A stretch of 64,000 nt of DNA from Rhodobacteraceae bacterium HTCC2150 (GCA_000169395.1 AAXZ01000010.1:1-64000); one strand, 5' to 3'; counted from the stretch's first letter, positions 8,712 to 17,488 are shown. Notes: a model not told the origin generated them from the letters alone. Translations and numbers: made by a program.

Positions 8712-10354
8712 TAGTTAGAAACCTGTTCTCTCAGAATTGACGCTGTCAGTGATGCCAGCAGGTATAGCCCTAGGAAGATGAACATTGCCAGCATGGTTTG
8801 TTCAAATGCGCGGGGATACGCCGCGCGATCTGCCTTTACCGGCGCCACGGCCAAGGAAAGGTAACGTGTTTGGCGATTTGCCTCAATACGCGCGGATTCC
8901 ATTTGTTGCAGCGCTGTCTGCAGCATGAATTGACGAGTTTCCCAATCAGCTTGTGCAATTGCCAATTCACCAGTGATTTGCGCAAGAGATGCGTTGTTTG
9001 CTGTCCCTTCCGTCAATTCCGCGCGTTTGGAGGCGATCAAGTCCTTAATGTTCTTAATTTTCAAATCCACGACTGATAATTTAGAACTGTTTGGTCTAGC
9101 GTTTGCCAACAATTCTTCGCGGTTCAGAATTTCGATATTCAATTGGGTGTTCAATCCATTGATTTCACCCATAACCAACGACCCCTCGGCCTCGGCACTT
9201 AGGATGCCCGCCTTGGTTTGAAGTTCCAAAAATGTCTTTTGGGCGTTTTTCATGTTCAGTTCGGCTTCGTCATAGGCCGCGCGTGCACCTTTGTTTTGAT
9301 CACCACGCAAACGCAAAGTCAGCTTGTCTACTTCTTCTTCAGCATATCCAATCAGGGCGTTTGAAAAATCCACCGCTAATTGCGGATCAGCGGCGATAAC
9401 TTCCATTTTGATGATACCCTCGGTTGGGTCATAGGCAATTAGAACCTTCTTGGAATATTTTTTATATGCGGCCTCATTTGTGGCGTCTGCATCCAAGCGT
9501 TGAATGGCGTCAATGTTGGGATCGGAAAAATGTTCTTTGAATCCGTGATCCTCACTGAGGCGGTTCATCGCCTCGCGGCCTTGCAAATAGCTTTGCACAG
9601 CTATTGAGTCTGAACTCGTGGCAAAACTGGTGCCCTTTAACAAACCACCCATACCCGCGGCGGCGGGGGGATCGGCCTGTTGAATGACGAATTGCGAATA
9701 GCTGGCGTAAAATGGCGTTGCTAACTTGTAGTAATAAAAACCAGCCAAAATCGTGGGCAGCATTACGAAAAATGCCAGACGCGAAAACAACAAGACCAAA
9801 CGTTTGCGGCGGCGCGAAACGATGTCGCGTTGAATGCGCATGATTTCAGTGGCGCGCTGACCCTCGTCAATCTGCATTTGAGGTTCTGGTTTTTTCTGAA
9901 CTTCTGTAGGTTTAGATTTGTTTGGCAATTGCAACGGGCTTTTGGCAGGGCCATCGTTGCGTACAACTTCTAGCATGTTGGCGCGTTGGAAAGGGTCCAC
10001 GCCCTGTTTGCGTAATTGGTAAACCGCGTCATAGTCCGAGCTTGCGTAAATGCCATGTTTTTGAGAAATCCGTCGAGCCATGCGTAACTGACGACCGGTC
10101 AAACCTTCTTTTTTGATCGCTGATATCGCCGCCGGCGCATCCATGCCCTCGGTCAAGTCCTCAAAAGGTGCTTCTGGCACATCGCTTTCGGCATTTCTTT
10201 CTTCGTCAGCCGCAGCGGCGGTTGGAAAAGGTCTGCCGCCAAAGCCGTCTTCTACTTCGTCCTCTTGACCGAAGTAATCGGGGTTTTGCTGGACCACCGG
10301 CATATTGGGATTGCGGCGGATGCGGAATTTTTTAGCCTTGGGTTTCGTAGTCAT
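8711..10354 (-). CDS. Capsule polysaccharide export inner-membrane protein (KpsE/BexC/CtrB-like)
   Basis: A 547-residue polysaccharide co-polymerase-like protein that would span the periplasm and link the KpsMT transporter to the outer-membrane exporter. The start chosen is ATG 10354 (MTTKPKAKKFRIRRN), which has a GAGG site and overlaps the end of kpsT by 23 bp. Residues 1-180 form an unusually long cytoplasmic, charged and Pro-rich extension. A transmembrane helix follows (about 185-207, LLFSRLAFFVMLPTILAGFY), then a periplasmic coiled-coil region (about 330-470) and a C-terminal membrane helix (about 518-540). Members I recall, such as E. coli KpsE, are about 380 residues, so the extension is the odd feature. 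Confidence 0.85.
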   Translation of the reverse strand: MTTKPKAKKFRIRRNPNMPVVQQNPDYFGQEDEVEDGFGGRPFPTAAAADEERNAESDVPEAPFEDLTEGMDAPAAISAIKKEGLTGRQLRMARRISQKHGIYASSDYDAVYQLRKQGVDPFQRANMLEVVRNDGPAKSPLQLPNKSKPTEVQKKPEPQMQIDEGQRATEIMRIQRDIVSRRRKRLVLLFSRLAFFVMLPTILAGFYYYKLATPFYASYSQFVIQQADPPAAAGMGGLLKGTSFATSSDSIAVQSYLQGREAMNRLSEDHGFKEHFSDPNIDAIQRLDADATNEAAYKKYSKKVLIAYDPTEGIIKMEVIAADPQLAVDFSNALIGYAEEEVDKLTLRLRGDQNKGARAAYDEAELNMKNAQKTFLELQTKAGILSAEAEGSLVMGEINGLNTQLNIEILNREELLANARPNSSKLSVVDLKIKNIKDLIASKRAELTEGTANNASLAQITGELAIAQADWETRQFMLQTALQQMESARIEANRQTRYLSLAVAPVKADRAAYPRAFEQTMLAMFIFLGLYLLASLTASILREQVSN

Positions 10355-10991
10355 ACAGCCTCTTCGCTTCTTCCAGCGTGTCAAACATGTGCAATTGTCC
10401 GTCCTTAAGTACCGCAGCCGTTCGACAGAATTTTTCGAGCGTTTTTGCCTGGTGCGATACAATCACGACAGTTGCATTTTTCAACCGATCCCGCAGGATT
10501 GACCCTGCTTTGCGGTTGAATTCGGGGTCGGTGGTGCTGGGCATGCCTTCATCGATCAAATAAATGTCGAACTCTAGTGCCAGCAAAAGGGAAAAACTAA
10601 ACCTGGCCCGCATACCAGCACTATAGGTGCCAACGGGCATTTCAAAATATTCTTCTAGGCCGCAAACATATCGGCAAAATGCCTCGACATAGTCTGGGTC
10701 TAATTGGTAAAGCCGCGCAATATAGCGACAGTTTTCTAAGGCTGAGTGTTTTGGTGAAACGCCGCCCATAAATCCCAAAGGGAATGAAATTTTACACCCG
10801 CGATAAATGCGACCCTCGTCGGGTTTTTCCAAACCCGACATCATATTCACCAACGTTGATTTACCAGTGCCATTCGGGGCCAAGATGCCCAATGATGTGC
10901 CAAGATCCACGCGAAAAGAGGCGCGATCAAGGATTACCTTGCGCTGCTTGCCTGTCCAAAAGGACTTGCTGACATTCTCAAACTCTAACAC
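10332..10991 (-). CDS. Capsule export ABC transporter ATPase (KpsT-like)
   Basis: A 219-residue ATP-binding subunit of a capsule/O-antigen type ABC exporter. The Walker A motif is GILAPNGTGKST (Ala replaces the first Gly of the usual GxxGxGKS), the signature is YSAGMRAR (the Wzt/KpsT variant of LSGGQ), Walker B is FDIYLIDE, and the H-loop is VIVSHQ. The short length fits KpsT. No gene for the membrane partner KpsM is adjacent: upstream is a 416-bp intergenic region and then the antiporter operon on the other strand. The permease must therefore be encoded elsewhere, if the system works. Confidence 0.88.
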   Translation of the reverse strand: MLEFENVSKSFWTGKQRKVILDRASFRVDLGTSLGILAPNGTGKSTLVNMMSGLEKPDEGRIYRGCKISFPLGFMGGVSPKHSALENCRYIARLYQLDPDYVEAFCRYVCGLEEYFEMPVGTYSAGMRARFSFSLLLALEFDIYLIDEGMPSTTDPEFNRKAGSILRDRLKNATVVIVSHQAKTLEKFCRTAAVLKDGQLHMFDTLEEAKRLYDYETQG

Positions 10992-11407
10992 GAGGGTTGA
11001 ACCCCACTCTTTATTTTTGCCTCGATCGTGTTTATCACGATCCCCTTTTTTAACAGCTTAACACACAATCAAAAGTCGTTAAACCGCCTGCCTTTTCCGG
11101 TTCTTATGCCCGATGTTTTTAAACTAGGGCCGAAATGAGGCATTTTTTTGTCTACCTAACAGCTTTGCAAAGAGATTTATACGGAAATATCGTTAAAAAA
11201 TTCAATGTTCGATTAATTGAACAAGAATGTTTGAGTAAGGTTGCTGTCATTAGTTGACTAAATGCACGTTATCTATGTCGGTAACAAATTTGTTTTTCGC
11301 GTATTTTTGCCCGAAAATTGCGCCAAATCTGGTTGCCAATTTTTTCGCCATGTTGTCTAATTACGCGCAACACAGCCATAAGGTTGGATGGGAACAGGGA
11401 AATCAAA
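10992..11407. other. Divergent intergenic region, kpsT / mnhE
   Basis: A 416-bp AT-rich region between the minus-strand capsule operon and the plus-strand antiporter operon, which should hold both promoters. A single TTTGCAAA octamer occurs at 11164-11171, but without the TTTGC extension seen near pccB, so I do not treat it as an operator. No strong hairpin or RNA gene was recognised. Confidence 0.6.
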
Positions 11408-11884
11408 GTGCGTACGATCGTTTCGGCCATAATATTGATGGCGCTCTGGCTTTTGATGTCGGGCGTTTATAAGCCTTTGACCATTGGCTTTGGTGTGGCC
11501 TCTGTTTTAATCACGCTTTTTGTTGTGCGCCGGATGGATGCGATCGACGGGCAACCGGTTGAGTTGCGTTTGCGCCCTATTGCAACATTAAAATATTTTG
11601 CCTGGCTTATGGTGGAAATCGCCAAAGCTAACTGGTCGGTTACAAAGATTGTTTTGGCGCGCAAAATGCCCATTCGCCAACATTTATTTTTCGTGGATTA
11701 TACACAAAAGACTGATTTAGGTCAGACGATTTTTGCAAATTCCATTACGCTTACACCGGGTACAATTTCTGTCGAGGTTGAGGATGGCAAATTCTTGATA
11801 CACGCTGTTAACTATAGTGATGATGATCCTGCCGCTTTGGCTGATATGGATGCGCGGGTTACTGCAACCGAGGGGGGCGTTTGA
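11408..11884 (+). CDS. mnhE: Na+/H+ antiporter subunit E
   Basis: A 158-residue MrpE/MnhE subunit, first gene of the antiporter operon. It has N-terminal membrane helices (TIVSAIILMALWLLMSGVYK, then LTIGFGVASVLITLFVV), a helix around LKYFAWLMVEIAKANWSV, and the family hallmark NSITLTPGTISVEVEDGKFLIHAV-like block near residue 120. The start is taken as GTG 11408 (VRTIVSAI), which follows an AGGGAA site; a longer reading back to 11318 adds an atypical N-terminus. MnhE is needed for assembly of the hetero-oligomeric antiporter. Confidence 0.88.
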   Translation: MRTIVSAIILMALWLLMSGVYKPLTIGFGVASVLITLFVVRRMDAIDGQPVELRLRPIATLKYFAWLMVEIAKANWSVTKIVLARKMPIRQHLFFVDYTQKTDLGQTIFANSITLTPGTISVEVEDGKFLIHAVNYSDDDPAALADMDARVTATEGGV

Positions 11885-12177
11885 TGTTTGCTGTCGCGGC
11901 CATTGGGTTGTTTATTGCCATGCTGTTGGTGTTGATCCGTTTGTATTCAGGGCCTACGCTTTATGATCGGGTTCTTGCTGTGAACTCGTTTGGAACGCAC
12001 ACGGTTTTGTTCATCGGTGTTCTTGGTTTTCTAAACGGACGTCCCGATTTTCTTGATATTGCGCTGCTTTATGCGCTGATCAATTTTGTCGGCACAATCG
12101 CGATTTTGAAGTATTTCCGTTATCGCGCAATTGGCGACATGTCGCCCGTTACCCGTAAAAAGGAAACAGGGCTATGA
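11884..12177 (+). CDS. mnhF: Na+/H+ antiporter subunit F
   Basis: A 97-residue MrpF/MnhF subunit with three predicted membrane helices (AAIGLFIAMLLVLIRLYSGP, THTVLFIGVLGFL, IALLYALINFVGTIAILKYF). The RLYSGPTLYDRVLAVNSFGT segment is the typical loop of the family, with the conserved Asp. ATG 11884 overlaps the mnhE stop (TGATG); TTG 11881 is a less likely alternative. The small subunits E, F and G form the part of the Mrp complex thought to carry the cation. Confidence 0.88.
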   Translation: MFAVAAIGLFIAMLLVLIRLYSGPTLYDRVLAVNSFGTHTVLFIGVLGFLNGRPDFLDIALLYALINFVGTIAILKYFRYRAIGDMSPVTRKKETGL

Positions 12178-12632
12178 GTGCGCTTGATATGTTTATCGAA
12201 GGCCTTAGTTGGGTCTTTATCGTTTCAGGTAGTTTCTTTGCGATTGTTGGTGCCTTTGGTTCCCTACGGTTTCCAGATTTTTGGTCTCGCCTGCACGCGG
12301 CTTCGATTTCTGAATCCGCTGGCGTCATTTTGTTATTGGTGGGTATGGCGCTTCAGGCCGGTTTAACTTTGATCACTGTAAAATTACTGATCATCGGAAT
12401 ATTCTTGTTCATAACTGGGCCAACAGCTACGCACGCCGTGGCGAATGCCGCTTATGTAACGGGTTTGCGTCCTAAAGAGGGTACTGGCCTTGAGGCACCC
12501 AAAGAAACCAGCACGAAAACCGAAAAACCTAAGTCTAAGGTTAAAGTAAAATCCAAACCCGCCACCAAACGCCGTAAGCCATCAGCAAATGGTAAAACAC
12601 GTGCCAACGGCACAACCCGGTCCAAAGGGTAG
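12174..12632 (+). CDS. mnhG: Na+/H+ antiporter subunit G with basic tail
   Basis: A 152-residue MrpG/MnhG subunit. Three membrane helices occupy residues 8-95, with the family motif GAFGSLRFPDFWSRLHAAS and a GPTATHAVANAAY stretch. The last 45 residues form a Lys/Arg/Thr-rich cytoplasmic tail (KPKSKVKVKSKPATKRRKPS) not needed for the fold. ATG 12174 overlaps the mnhF stop (ATGA). The tail could contact lipids or nucleic acid, or may simply be a lineage-specific extension. Confidence 0.88.
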   Translation: MSALDMFIEGLSWVFIVSGSFFAIVGAFGSLRFPDFWSRLHAASISESAGVILLLVGMALQAGLTLITVKLLIIGIFLFITGPTATHAVANAAYVTGLRPKEGTGLEAPKETSTKTEKPKSKVKVKSKPATKRRKPSANGKTRANGTTRSKG

Positions 12633-12641
12633 GGCGAACAT

Positions 12642-13217
12642 ATGCAAACCTTTATAGATATTGTTCTTTTCTTAATGCTTGCGGCAACAGCAATCTCTAT
12701 TGTTCGCACCAAAAGCTTGTTTGCTATTGTCATGCTTTCTGGCGTGTTCAGTTTGTTGTCAGCGTTGTTGTTGGTGACACTTGATGCGGTTGATGTTGCT
12801 TTTACCGAGGCCGCAGTTGGTGCAGGTATTTCAACCGTTTTGATGCTTGGAACATTGGCGCTGACTTCCAGAACAGAAAAGCCATCAAGCCATTCCAATT
12901 TCGTCCCCTTCGTTGTTGTGCTGATCACGGGCGCTGCCTTGATTTACGGTACATTGGACATGCCGAATTTTGGTGATCCAAACGCACCGGCACATGTGCA
13001 TGTTGGTCCTGATTATTTAGAACGCAGTGTTGAAGAGATCGATGTACCTAATGTCGTAACCAGCATTTTGGCCAGCTATCGCGGCTTTGACACCTTAGGT
13101 GAAACGGCTGTTGTGTTTACAGCTGGTATCGCCGTGCTGCTGTTGATTTCGGGCCTTCGCCGTCGCCGCGAAGACGAAGAAGCGGACGAAGTTGACGACA
13201 ACGAGGGGCAAAGCTGA
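12642..13217 (+). CDS. DUF4040/MbhE-type antiporter subunit (MrpA C-terminal equivalent)
   Basis: A 191-residue membrane protein matching the parts that in classic Mrp systems form the C-terminus of MrpA: a DUF4040 domain (residues 5-80, ...FAIVMLSGVFSLLSALLLVT, AVDVAFTEAAVGAGISTVL) and an MbhE-like region (about 90-175, ...YRGFDTLGETAVVFTAGIAV). Here it is a free-standing gene, as in the Mrp-like modules of membrane-bound hydrogenases. It ends in an acidic tail (REDEEADEVDDNEGQS). Its stop overlaps the ATG of the next gene. Confidence 0.82.
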   Translation: MQTFIDIVLFLMLAATAISIVRTKSLFAIVMLSGVFSLLSALLLVTLDAVDVAFTEAAVGAGISTVLMLGTLALTSRTEKPSSHSNFVPFVVVLITGAALIYGTLDMPNFGDPNAPAHVHVGPDYLERSVEEIDVPNVVTSILASYRGFDTLGETAVVFTAGIAVLLLISGLRRRREDEEADEVDDNEGQS

Positions 13218-13657
13218 TGCATCACCACTTGATCTTGCGCGTTGTAACCAAGTTGCTTTGCGGCGCGATTATGCTTTTCGCCTTTTATGTCCAGTTTCAC
13301 GGTGATTTTTCACCGGGTGGCGGCTTTCAGGCTGGTGTGATTATGGCCGTTGCATTCATCGTTTACGGTGTTGTATTTGGCGTCAATCAGGTGAAACTGG
13401 TTTTCCCACCTTGGTTCGTTCACAAATTGGTCGCTTTGGGTGTTTTGGTTTACGCTGGTACAGGCATTTTCAGCATGTATCTGGGATATGGATTTCTGGA
13501 TTACGGTGCGTTTGATCCGGGTCACCCAAGTCATGGTCAACACAACGGAATCTTGGCAGTTGAACTGGGCGTGGGCATCACCGTAACGGGTGTCATGGTC
13601 GCCGTTTATTACGCTTTTGCAAGTCGTCCCCCCACCATTAATGACGAGGATTGGTAA
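13217..13657 (+). CDS. mnhB: Na+/H+ antiporter subunit B
   Basis: A 146-residue MrpB/MnhB subunit with four predicted helices. The diagnostic FHGDFSPGGGFQAGVIMAVA motif lies near residues 27-46, and the GxELGVGITVTGVMVAVYYAF segment is near the C-terminus. A His-rich N-terminus (MHHH) and the HPSHGQHNG loop are visible. The gene is translationally coupled to the DUF4040 gene upstream and lies 1 bp from mnhC. Confidence 0.9.
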   Translation: MHHHLILRVVTKLLCGAIMLFAFYVQFHGDFSPGGGFQAGVIMAVAFIVYGVVFGVNQVKLVFPPWFVHKLVALGVLVYAGTGIFSMYLGYGFLDYGAFDPGHPSHGQHNGILAVELGVGITVTGVMVAVYYAFASRPPTINDEDW

Positions 13658-13658
13658 G

Positions 13659-14084
13659 ATGGATTTTGATTTCATCATTGGCCATTTGAATTATTGGCTG
13701 TTCATCGTTTTGATGATGACTGGCCTTTATATCGTTATTGCTAAGGGAAACTTGGTTAAAAAAATCGTTGGCCTGAACATCTTTCAGACCGCTGTTTTTA
13801 TGTTCTATATCTCAATCGGCAAAGTGGAAAATGGCACAGCGCCGATATTTCCGATGGATATGAATGTTGACCCCAGCGTTGCCTATTCTAACCCATTACC
13901 GCATGTTTTGATCCTTACGGCGATTGTTGTTGGTATTGCGACGACATCTCTTGGTTTGGCCTTGGTTGTGCGCATTCATGAAGCATTTGGCACCATCGAA
14001 GAAGACGATCTATTGAAAATTGAACGTGATATGGCGACGCGCGAATATGAATTACATGGTTCCGCCATGGGTGGGCGTGCATAA
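13659..14084 (+). CDS. mnhC: Na+/H+ antiporter subunit C (NuoK-like)
   Basis: A 141-residue MrpC/MnhC subunit, homologous to NuoK of complex I. Three helices are predicted: LNYWLFIVLMMTGLYIVIAK, then VGLNIFQTAVFMFYISIG, then PHVLILTAIVVGIATTSLGL. The conserved PLPHVLILTAIVVG stretch is complete. ATG 13659 is chosen over a longer upstream reading because it directly follows the mnhB stop and gives the family length. The last 30 residues are a charged cytoplasmic tail. Confidence 0.9.
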   Translation: MDFDFIIGHLNYWLFIVLMMTGLYIVIAKGNLVKKIVGLNIFQTAVFMFYISIGKVENGTAPIFPMDMNVDPSVAYSNPLPHVLILTAIVVGIATTSLGLALVVRIHEAFGTIEEDDLLKIERDMATREYELHGSAMGGRA

Positions 14085-15652
14085 TGGCTTCTGAAACGAC
14101 ACATGATGTTGCCCACACGGCGATGACCTTGATTGATCAATTGCCTGTCTTGCAGATTTTGATCCCGCTGGTTGCAGCACCTTTGTTGGTGTTGCTCGGC
14201 ACAAAGCGCCTGTCTTGGGCCATCACATTTATCGCAAGCGTCTTAGCCTTTGCCGTTTCGATTGCATTGTTGTGGTTAGTCAAAGACGGCGGGTTCATAT
14301 CGTATGAACTTGGCGGTTGGGCACCACCTTTGGGGATTGAATATCGCGTTGATGCGGCCAATGCTTTTGTGTTGCTGCTGATTAGCGGCATCAGCACTGT
14401 GATTTTGCCGTTTGCTTATACCAGTGTTCGTGCAGAAATTGCCGAACGCCATCACACGCTGTTTTATTCTTGTTACCTTTTGTGTCTGACTGGCCTTTTG
14501 GGCGTGGTTATTACTGGTGATGCATTCAACGTATTTGTGTTCCTAGAAATTTCGTCACTTTCAACTTATGCATTGATTGCAACCGGTGCAGGAAAGAACA
14601 AACGCGCATTAACAGCGGCTTATGATTACTTGGTAATGGGAACTATCGGCGCGACGTTCTTCGTTATCGGTCTTGGTTTTTTGTATATGGCAACGGGTAC
14701 GCTTAACATGGCGGACATTGCAGAACGCATTGCCGATCAGGGCGCAAATCGAACAATTCAGGCCGCGTTTGCCTTTATTATTGTTGGAATGGGGCTAAAG
14801 GCGGCGATCTACCCGCTGCATTTATGGCTGCCAAATGCGTATACTTATGCGCCTTCTGCTGTGACAGTGTTTTTGGCGGCAACAGCCACCAAGGCGGCGA
14901 TCTATGTAATTCTGCGGTTCTCGTTTTCAGTGTTTCAACCCGAGTTTATGTTTGAAACATTGACGTTTGAATATCTTGTTCTTCCGCTTGCGCTTTTGGC
15001 GATGTTTGCGGCCAGTTTCATTGCCATATTCCAAACCGACCTGAAACGCCTTTTGGCTTATTCCAGCCTTGCCCAGATCGGTTATATGTTGCTGGGTATC
15101 GCGTTGATGAACGAAACGGGCATCACGGCCGCAATCGTACATCTGTTTAATCACGGAATCACCAAGGCTGTTTTGTTTATGGGTGTTGGCGCCATCGTGC
15201 TGCGAACAGGCAGTTCCTTTCTTTACCGCATCCAAGGCATGGGGCGTGTTATGCCCGTTACGGCCGCGGCAATGGTTGTTGGTGGGCTTTCGCTTATCGG
15301 TGTGCCAGGTACCGCAGGTTTCATTTCAAAATGGGTCTTGGTGCAAGGGGCGCTTGAAAAAGGCTGGTGGCCGATCGCGGTATTGATCGTTCTGTCGTCG
15401 CTTTTGGCGGTTATTTACGTTTGGCGGATGGTTGAAATATTATATCTTTCATCCCCTGTTGTCGGTGCGGACAAACGCGAAGCACCTTTAACAATGACAA
15501 TTCCGATGGTGATCATGGCTGGTGCGTGTGTGTATTTCGGTTTTGCTACTGACATCACAATTGGTGCGTCAACAACAGCGGCACAAGGTTTGCTAGGCGG
15601 CACGACTGGGATGATTGAAGTGATCGAAACAGCAACGCAGGCGGGGCACTAA
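14084..15652 (+). CDS. mnhD: Antiporter subunit D (first of three NuoL/M/N-type subunits)
   Basis: A 522-residue proton-conducting subunit with about 14 membrane helices. Key ion-path residues are present: the Glu of VFLEISSLSTYALIATG, the Lys of GMGLKAAIYPLHLWLPNAY, and the HLFNHGITKAVLFMGVGAIV segment with its Lys. The LPNAYTYAPSAVTVFLAATA loop is characteristic of MrpD. ATG 14084 shares one base with the mnhC stop (TAATG). Confidence 0.92.
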   Translation: MASETTHDVAHTAMTLIDQLPVLQILIPLVAAPLLVLLGTKRLSWAITFIASVLAFAVSIALLWLVKDGGFISYELGGWAPPLGIEYRVDAANAFVLLLISGISTVILPFAYTSVRAEIAERHHTLFYSCYLLCLTGLLGVVITGDAFNVFVFLEISSLSTYALIATGAGKNKRALTAAYDYLVMGTIGATFFVIGLGFLYMATGTLNMADIAERIADQGANRTIQAAFAFIIVGMGLKAAIYPLHLWLPNAYTYAPSAVTVFLAATATKAAIYVILRFSFSVFQPEFMFETLTFEYLVLPLALLAMFAASFIAIFQTDLKRLLAYSSLAQIGYMLLGIALMNETGITAAIVHLFNHGITKAVLFMGVGAIVLRTGSSFLYRIQGMGRVMPVTAAAMVVGGLSLIGVPGTAGFISKWVLVQGALEKGWWPIAVLIVLSSLLAVIYVWRMVEILYLSSPVVGADKREAPLTMTIPMVIMAGACVYFGFATDITIGASTTAAQGLLGGTTGMIEVIETATQAGH

Positions 15653-15653
15653 G

Positions 15654-17120
15654 ATGGATACCACTACAGCCATTTTCCTGTCGATGCTGATCCCTGCTGG
15701 GGCAACGTTGACGAATATCTTGTTCAAAGAAAACGAGAACCTGCGTGATGGGCTGACGTTCGCCGCAGCAATCGCGACGTTCCTAGTCGTTCTGAATATC
15801 CTTTGGAACGAAGGCAATGCAACGACCGAGGCCGTTGCATTATTCGAAATTCTACCCGGTATCGATATCGCCTTTAATGTTGAACCCTTGGGTTTGATGT
15901 TCGCAATTATTGCATCGGGTCTGTGGATCGTGACGCATGTCTATGGCCTTGGTTACATGCGCGGGAATAATGAAAAGCACCATGCCCGTTTCTTTGCGTG
16001 TTTCAGTTTTGCAATCGCATCCGTGATGGGCATCGCATTTGCATCCAATATGTTCACGCTGTTCCTGTTTTATGAGCTGCTAACATTGTCCACATATCCG
16101 CTGGTTGCCCACAAAGGCACACCAGAGGCGATACGTGGTGCGCGTACATACCTTGGTATTCTGATCGGTACGTCAATTGGTTTGCAATTGATTGCGGTTA
16201 TTTGGACGTGGGTTCTAGCGGGTACACTTGATTTCACGTTGGGCGGCATTCTTGATGGTCACATTTCGGGACCCTTGGTTGCCGTGCTGCTGGCGCTCTA
16301 TGCCTTCGGTATCGGTAAGGCGGCATTGATGCCATTTCACCGTTGGTTGCCGGCTGCGATGGTTGCACCAACACCAGTTTCCGCCTTGTTGCACGCGGTT
16401 GCTGTCGTGAAAGCAGGCGTTTTCACCATGCTAAAAGTTGGCATCTATATCTTTGGGATCGACTTTTTGGCCGAAACGGGCGCTTCAGTTTGGTTGATGT
16501 GGCTTGCCGCATTCTCGATCGTTGCCGCCTCTGTCGTTGCAATGACCAAAGACAATCTGAAGGCGCGGTTGGCGTATTCCACGATTTCACAGCTTTCCTA
16601 TATTACCCTTGGCATGGCGCTGGCCACTTCTATGGGTGCTTTGGGGGGGGGGGTGCACATCGCGATGCACGCCATGGGTAAAATTACGCTCTTTATGTGC
16701 GCAGGTTCAATCTATGTTGCCACGCATAAAACCAACATTAGCCAAATGACCGGACTGGGCCGGATCATGCCAATTACGTTTGGTGCATTCCTTGTGGGAT
16801 CTTTGTCCATTATTGGTCTGCCACCCCTAGGTGGTTCTTGGTCCAAATGGTTACTGATCATGGGGGCCGCCGACACGGGCCAGTTGATCATGATCGGCGT
16901 CTTAATGGTCAGTTCGCTTTTGAACGTATTTTACTTGCTGCCTGTGGTCGGACGAGGATTTTTCTTAAAAGATCCTGACAACTCCGGCCCCGTCGCTGAA
17001 GCCCCGTTGATGTGTTGGCTGCCGCCTGCATTAACGGCCCTTGGCTGTTTCGTGTTGTTCTTCTCCGGTGGCGCAATCCTTGAATTCTTGTCGCCCATTG
17101 TGGCGAACGTGACGAATTAG
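15654..17120 (+). CDS. Second MnhD-like proton-conducting subunit
   Basis: A 488-residue NuoL/M/N-type membrane protein. It keeps the channel Glu (LFLFYELLTLSTYPLVAHKG), the Lys of GIGKAALMPFHRWLPAAMVA, the PTPVSALLHAVAVVKAGVF segment and the Lys of HAMGKITLFMCAGSIYV, so it should be able to move protons. Codons for LGGGVH near residue 333 lie on an uninterrupted run of 11 G (16643-16653); the frame is intact in this sequence. Start is ATG 15654, 1 bp after the preceding stop. Its closest relatives are probably the second D-type subunits of Mrp systems that lack a full MrpA. Confidence 0.88.
   Translation: MDTTTAIFLSMLIPAGATLTNILFKENENLRDGLTFAAAIATFLVVLNILWNEGNATTEAVALFEILPGIDIAFNVEPLGLMFAIIASGLWIVTHVYGLGYMRGNNEKHHARFFACFSFAIASVMGIAFASNMFTLFLFYELLTLSTYPLVAHKGTPEAIRGARTYLGILIGTSIGLQLIAVIWTWVLAGTLDFTLGGILDGHISGPLVAVLLALYAFGIGKAALMPFHRWLPAAMVAPTPVSALLHAVAVVKAGVFTMLKVGIYIFGIDFLAETGASVWLMWLAAFSIVAASVVAMTKDNLKARLAYSTISQLSYITLGMALATSMGALGGGVHIAMHAMGKITLFMCAGSIYVATHKTNISQMTGLGRIMPITFGAFLVGSLSIIGLPPLGGSWSKWLLIMGAADTGQLIMIGVLMVSSLLNVFYLLPVVGRGFFLKDPDNSGPVAEAPLMCWLPPALTALGCFVLFFSGGAILEFLSPIVANVTN
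16643..16653 (+). repeat. Homopolymer tract of 11 G inside an antiporter gene
   Basis: Eleven consecutive G bases inside the open reading frame of the second D-type subunit. It is the longest G/C homopolymer I noticed in the window. Such tracts slip during replication, and they are also hard to sequence correctly. Confidence 0.95.
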
Positions 17121-17128
17121 GAAACGAT

Positions 17129-17488
17129 ATGTCGAATTCCCCAAAAACTAACCCAAACGATGATCCAAGCACATATCCATTGCTTGGGCGGATGATGCTT
17201 TGGACCGACAAAAAGAAAAACGTCGATTGGATTGTGCGTGGTCTTTATGCCATTTGCACAGCATTGTTTTTGGCTGACTTTGTTTATTATAAAAAAGTCT
17301 ACCTTGGCATGGAAAAAATCCCGGGTTTTTATGCAATGTATGGATTTTTCATGTGCGCCGCTTTGGTGATCTGCGCCCGTGGCATGCGCGTTTTCTTGAA
17401 ACGTGACGAAGAATTTTATGCGCCCCATGATGTGGAATCTGAAGAATTCCCTGACGATCAATTGGAAAAGGTCGACTATAATGCCTGA
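17129..17488 (+). CDS. Two-helix protein within the antiporter operon, unknown
   Basis: A 119-residue protein with two predicted membrane helices (VRGLYAICTALFLADFVYYK at about 37-56 and GFYAMYGFFMCAALVICARG at about 72-91). It has a charged N-terminus, a Lys-rich region before helix 1, and an acidic C-terminus (DVESEEFPDDQLEKVDY). No family is recognised. It lies 8 bp after one D-type gene, and its end overlaps the start of the next by 8 bp, so it is almost certainly cotranslated with the antiporter and may be an accessory subunit. Confidence 0.75.
   Translation: MSNSPKTNPNDDPSTYPLLGRMMLWTDKKKNVDWIVRGLYAICTALFLADFVYYKKVYLGMEKIPGFYAMYGFFMCAALVICARGMRVFLKRDEEFYAPHDVESEEFPDDQLEKVDYNA

Noticed and set aside
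11164-11171. Single TTTGCAAA octamer upstream of the antiporter operon as a PccR site
   Set aside because: The same octamer also occurs inside several coding regions (for example near 6998, 27930, 29305 and 51912), so a lone copy without the TTTGC extension is expected by chance.
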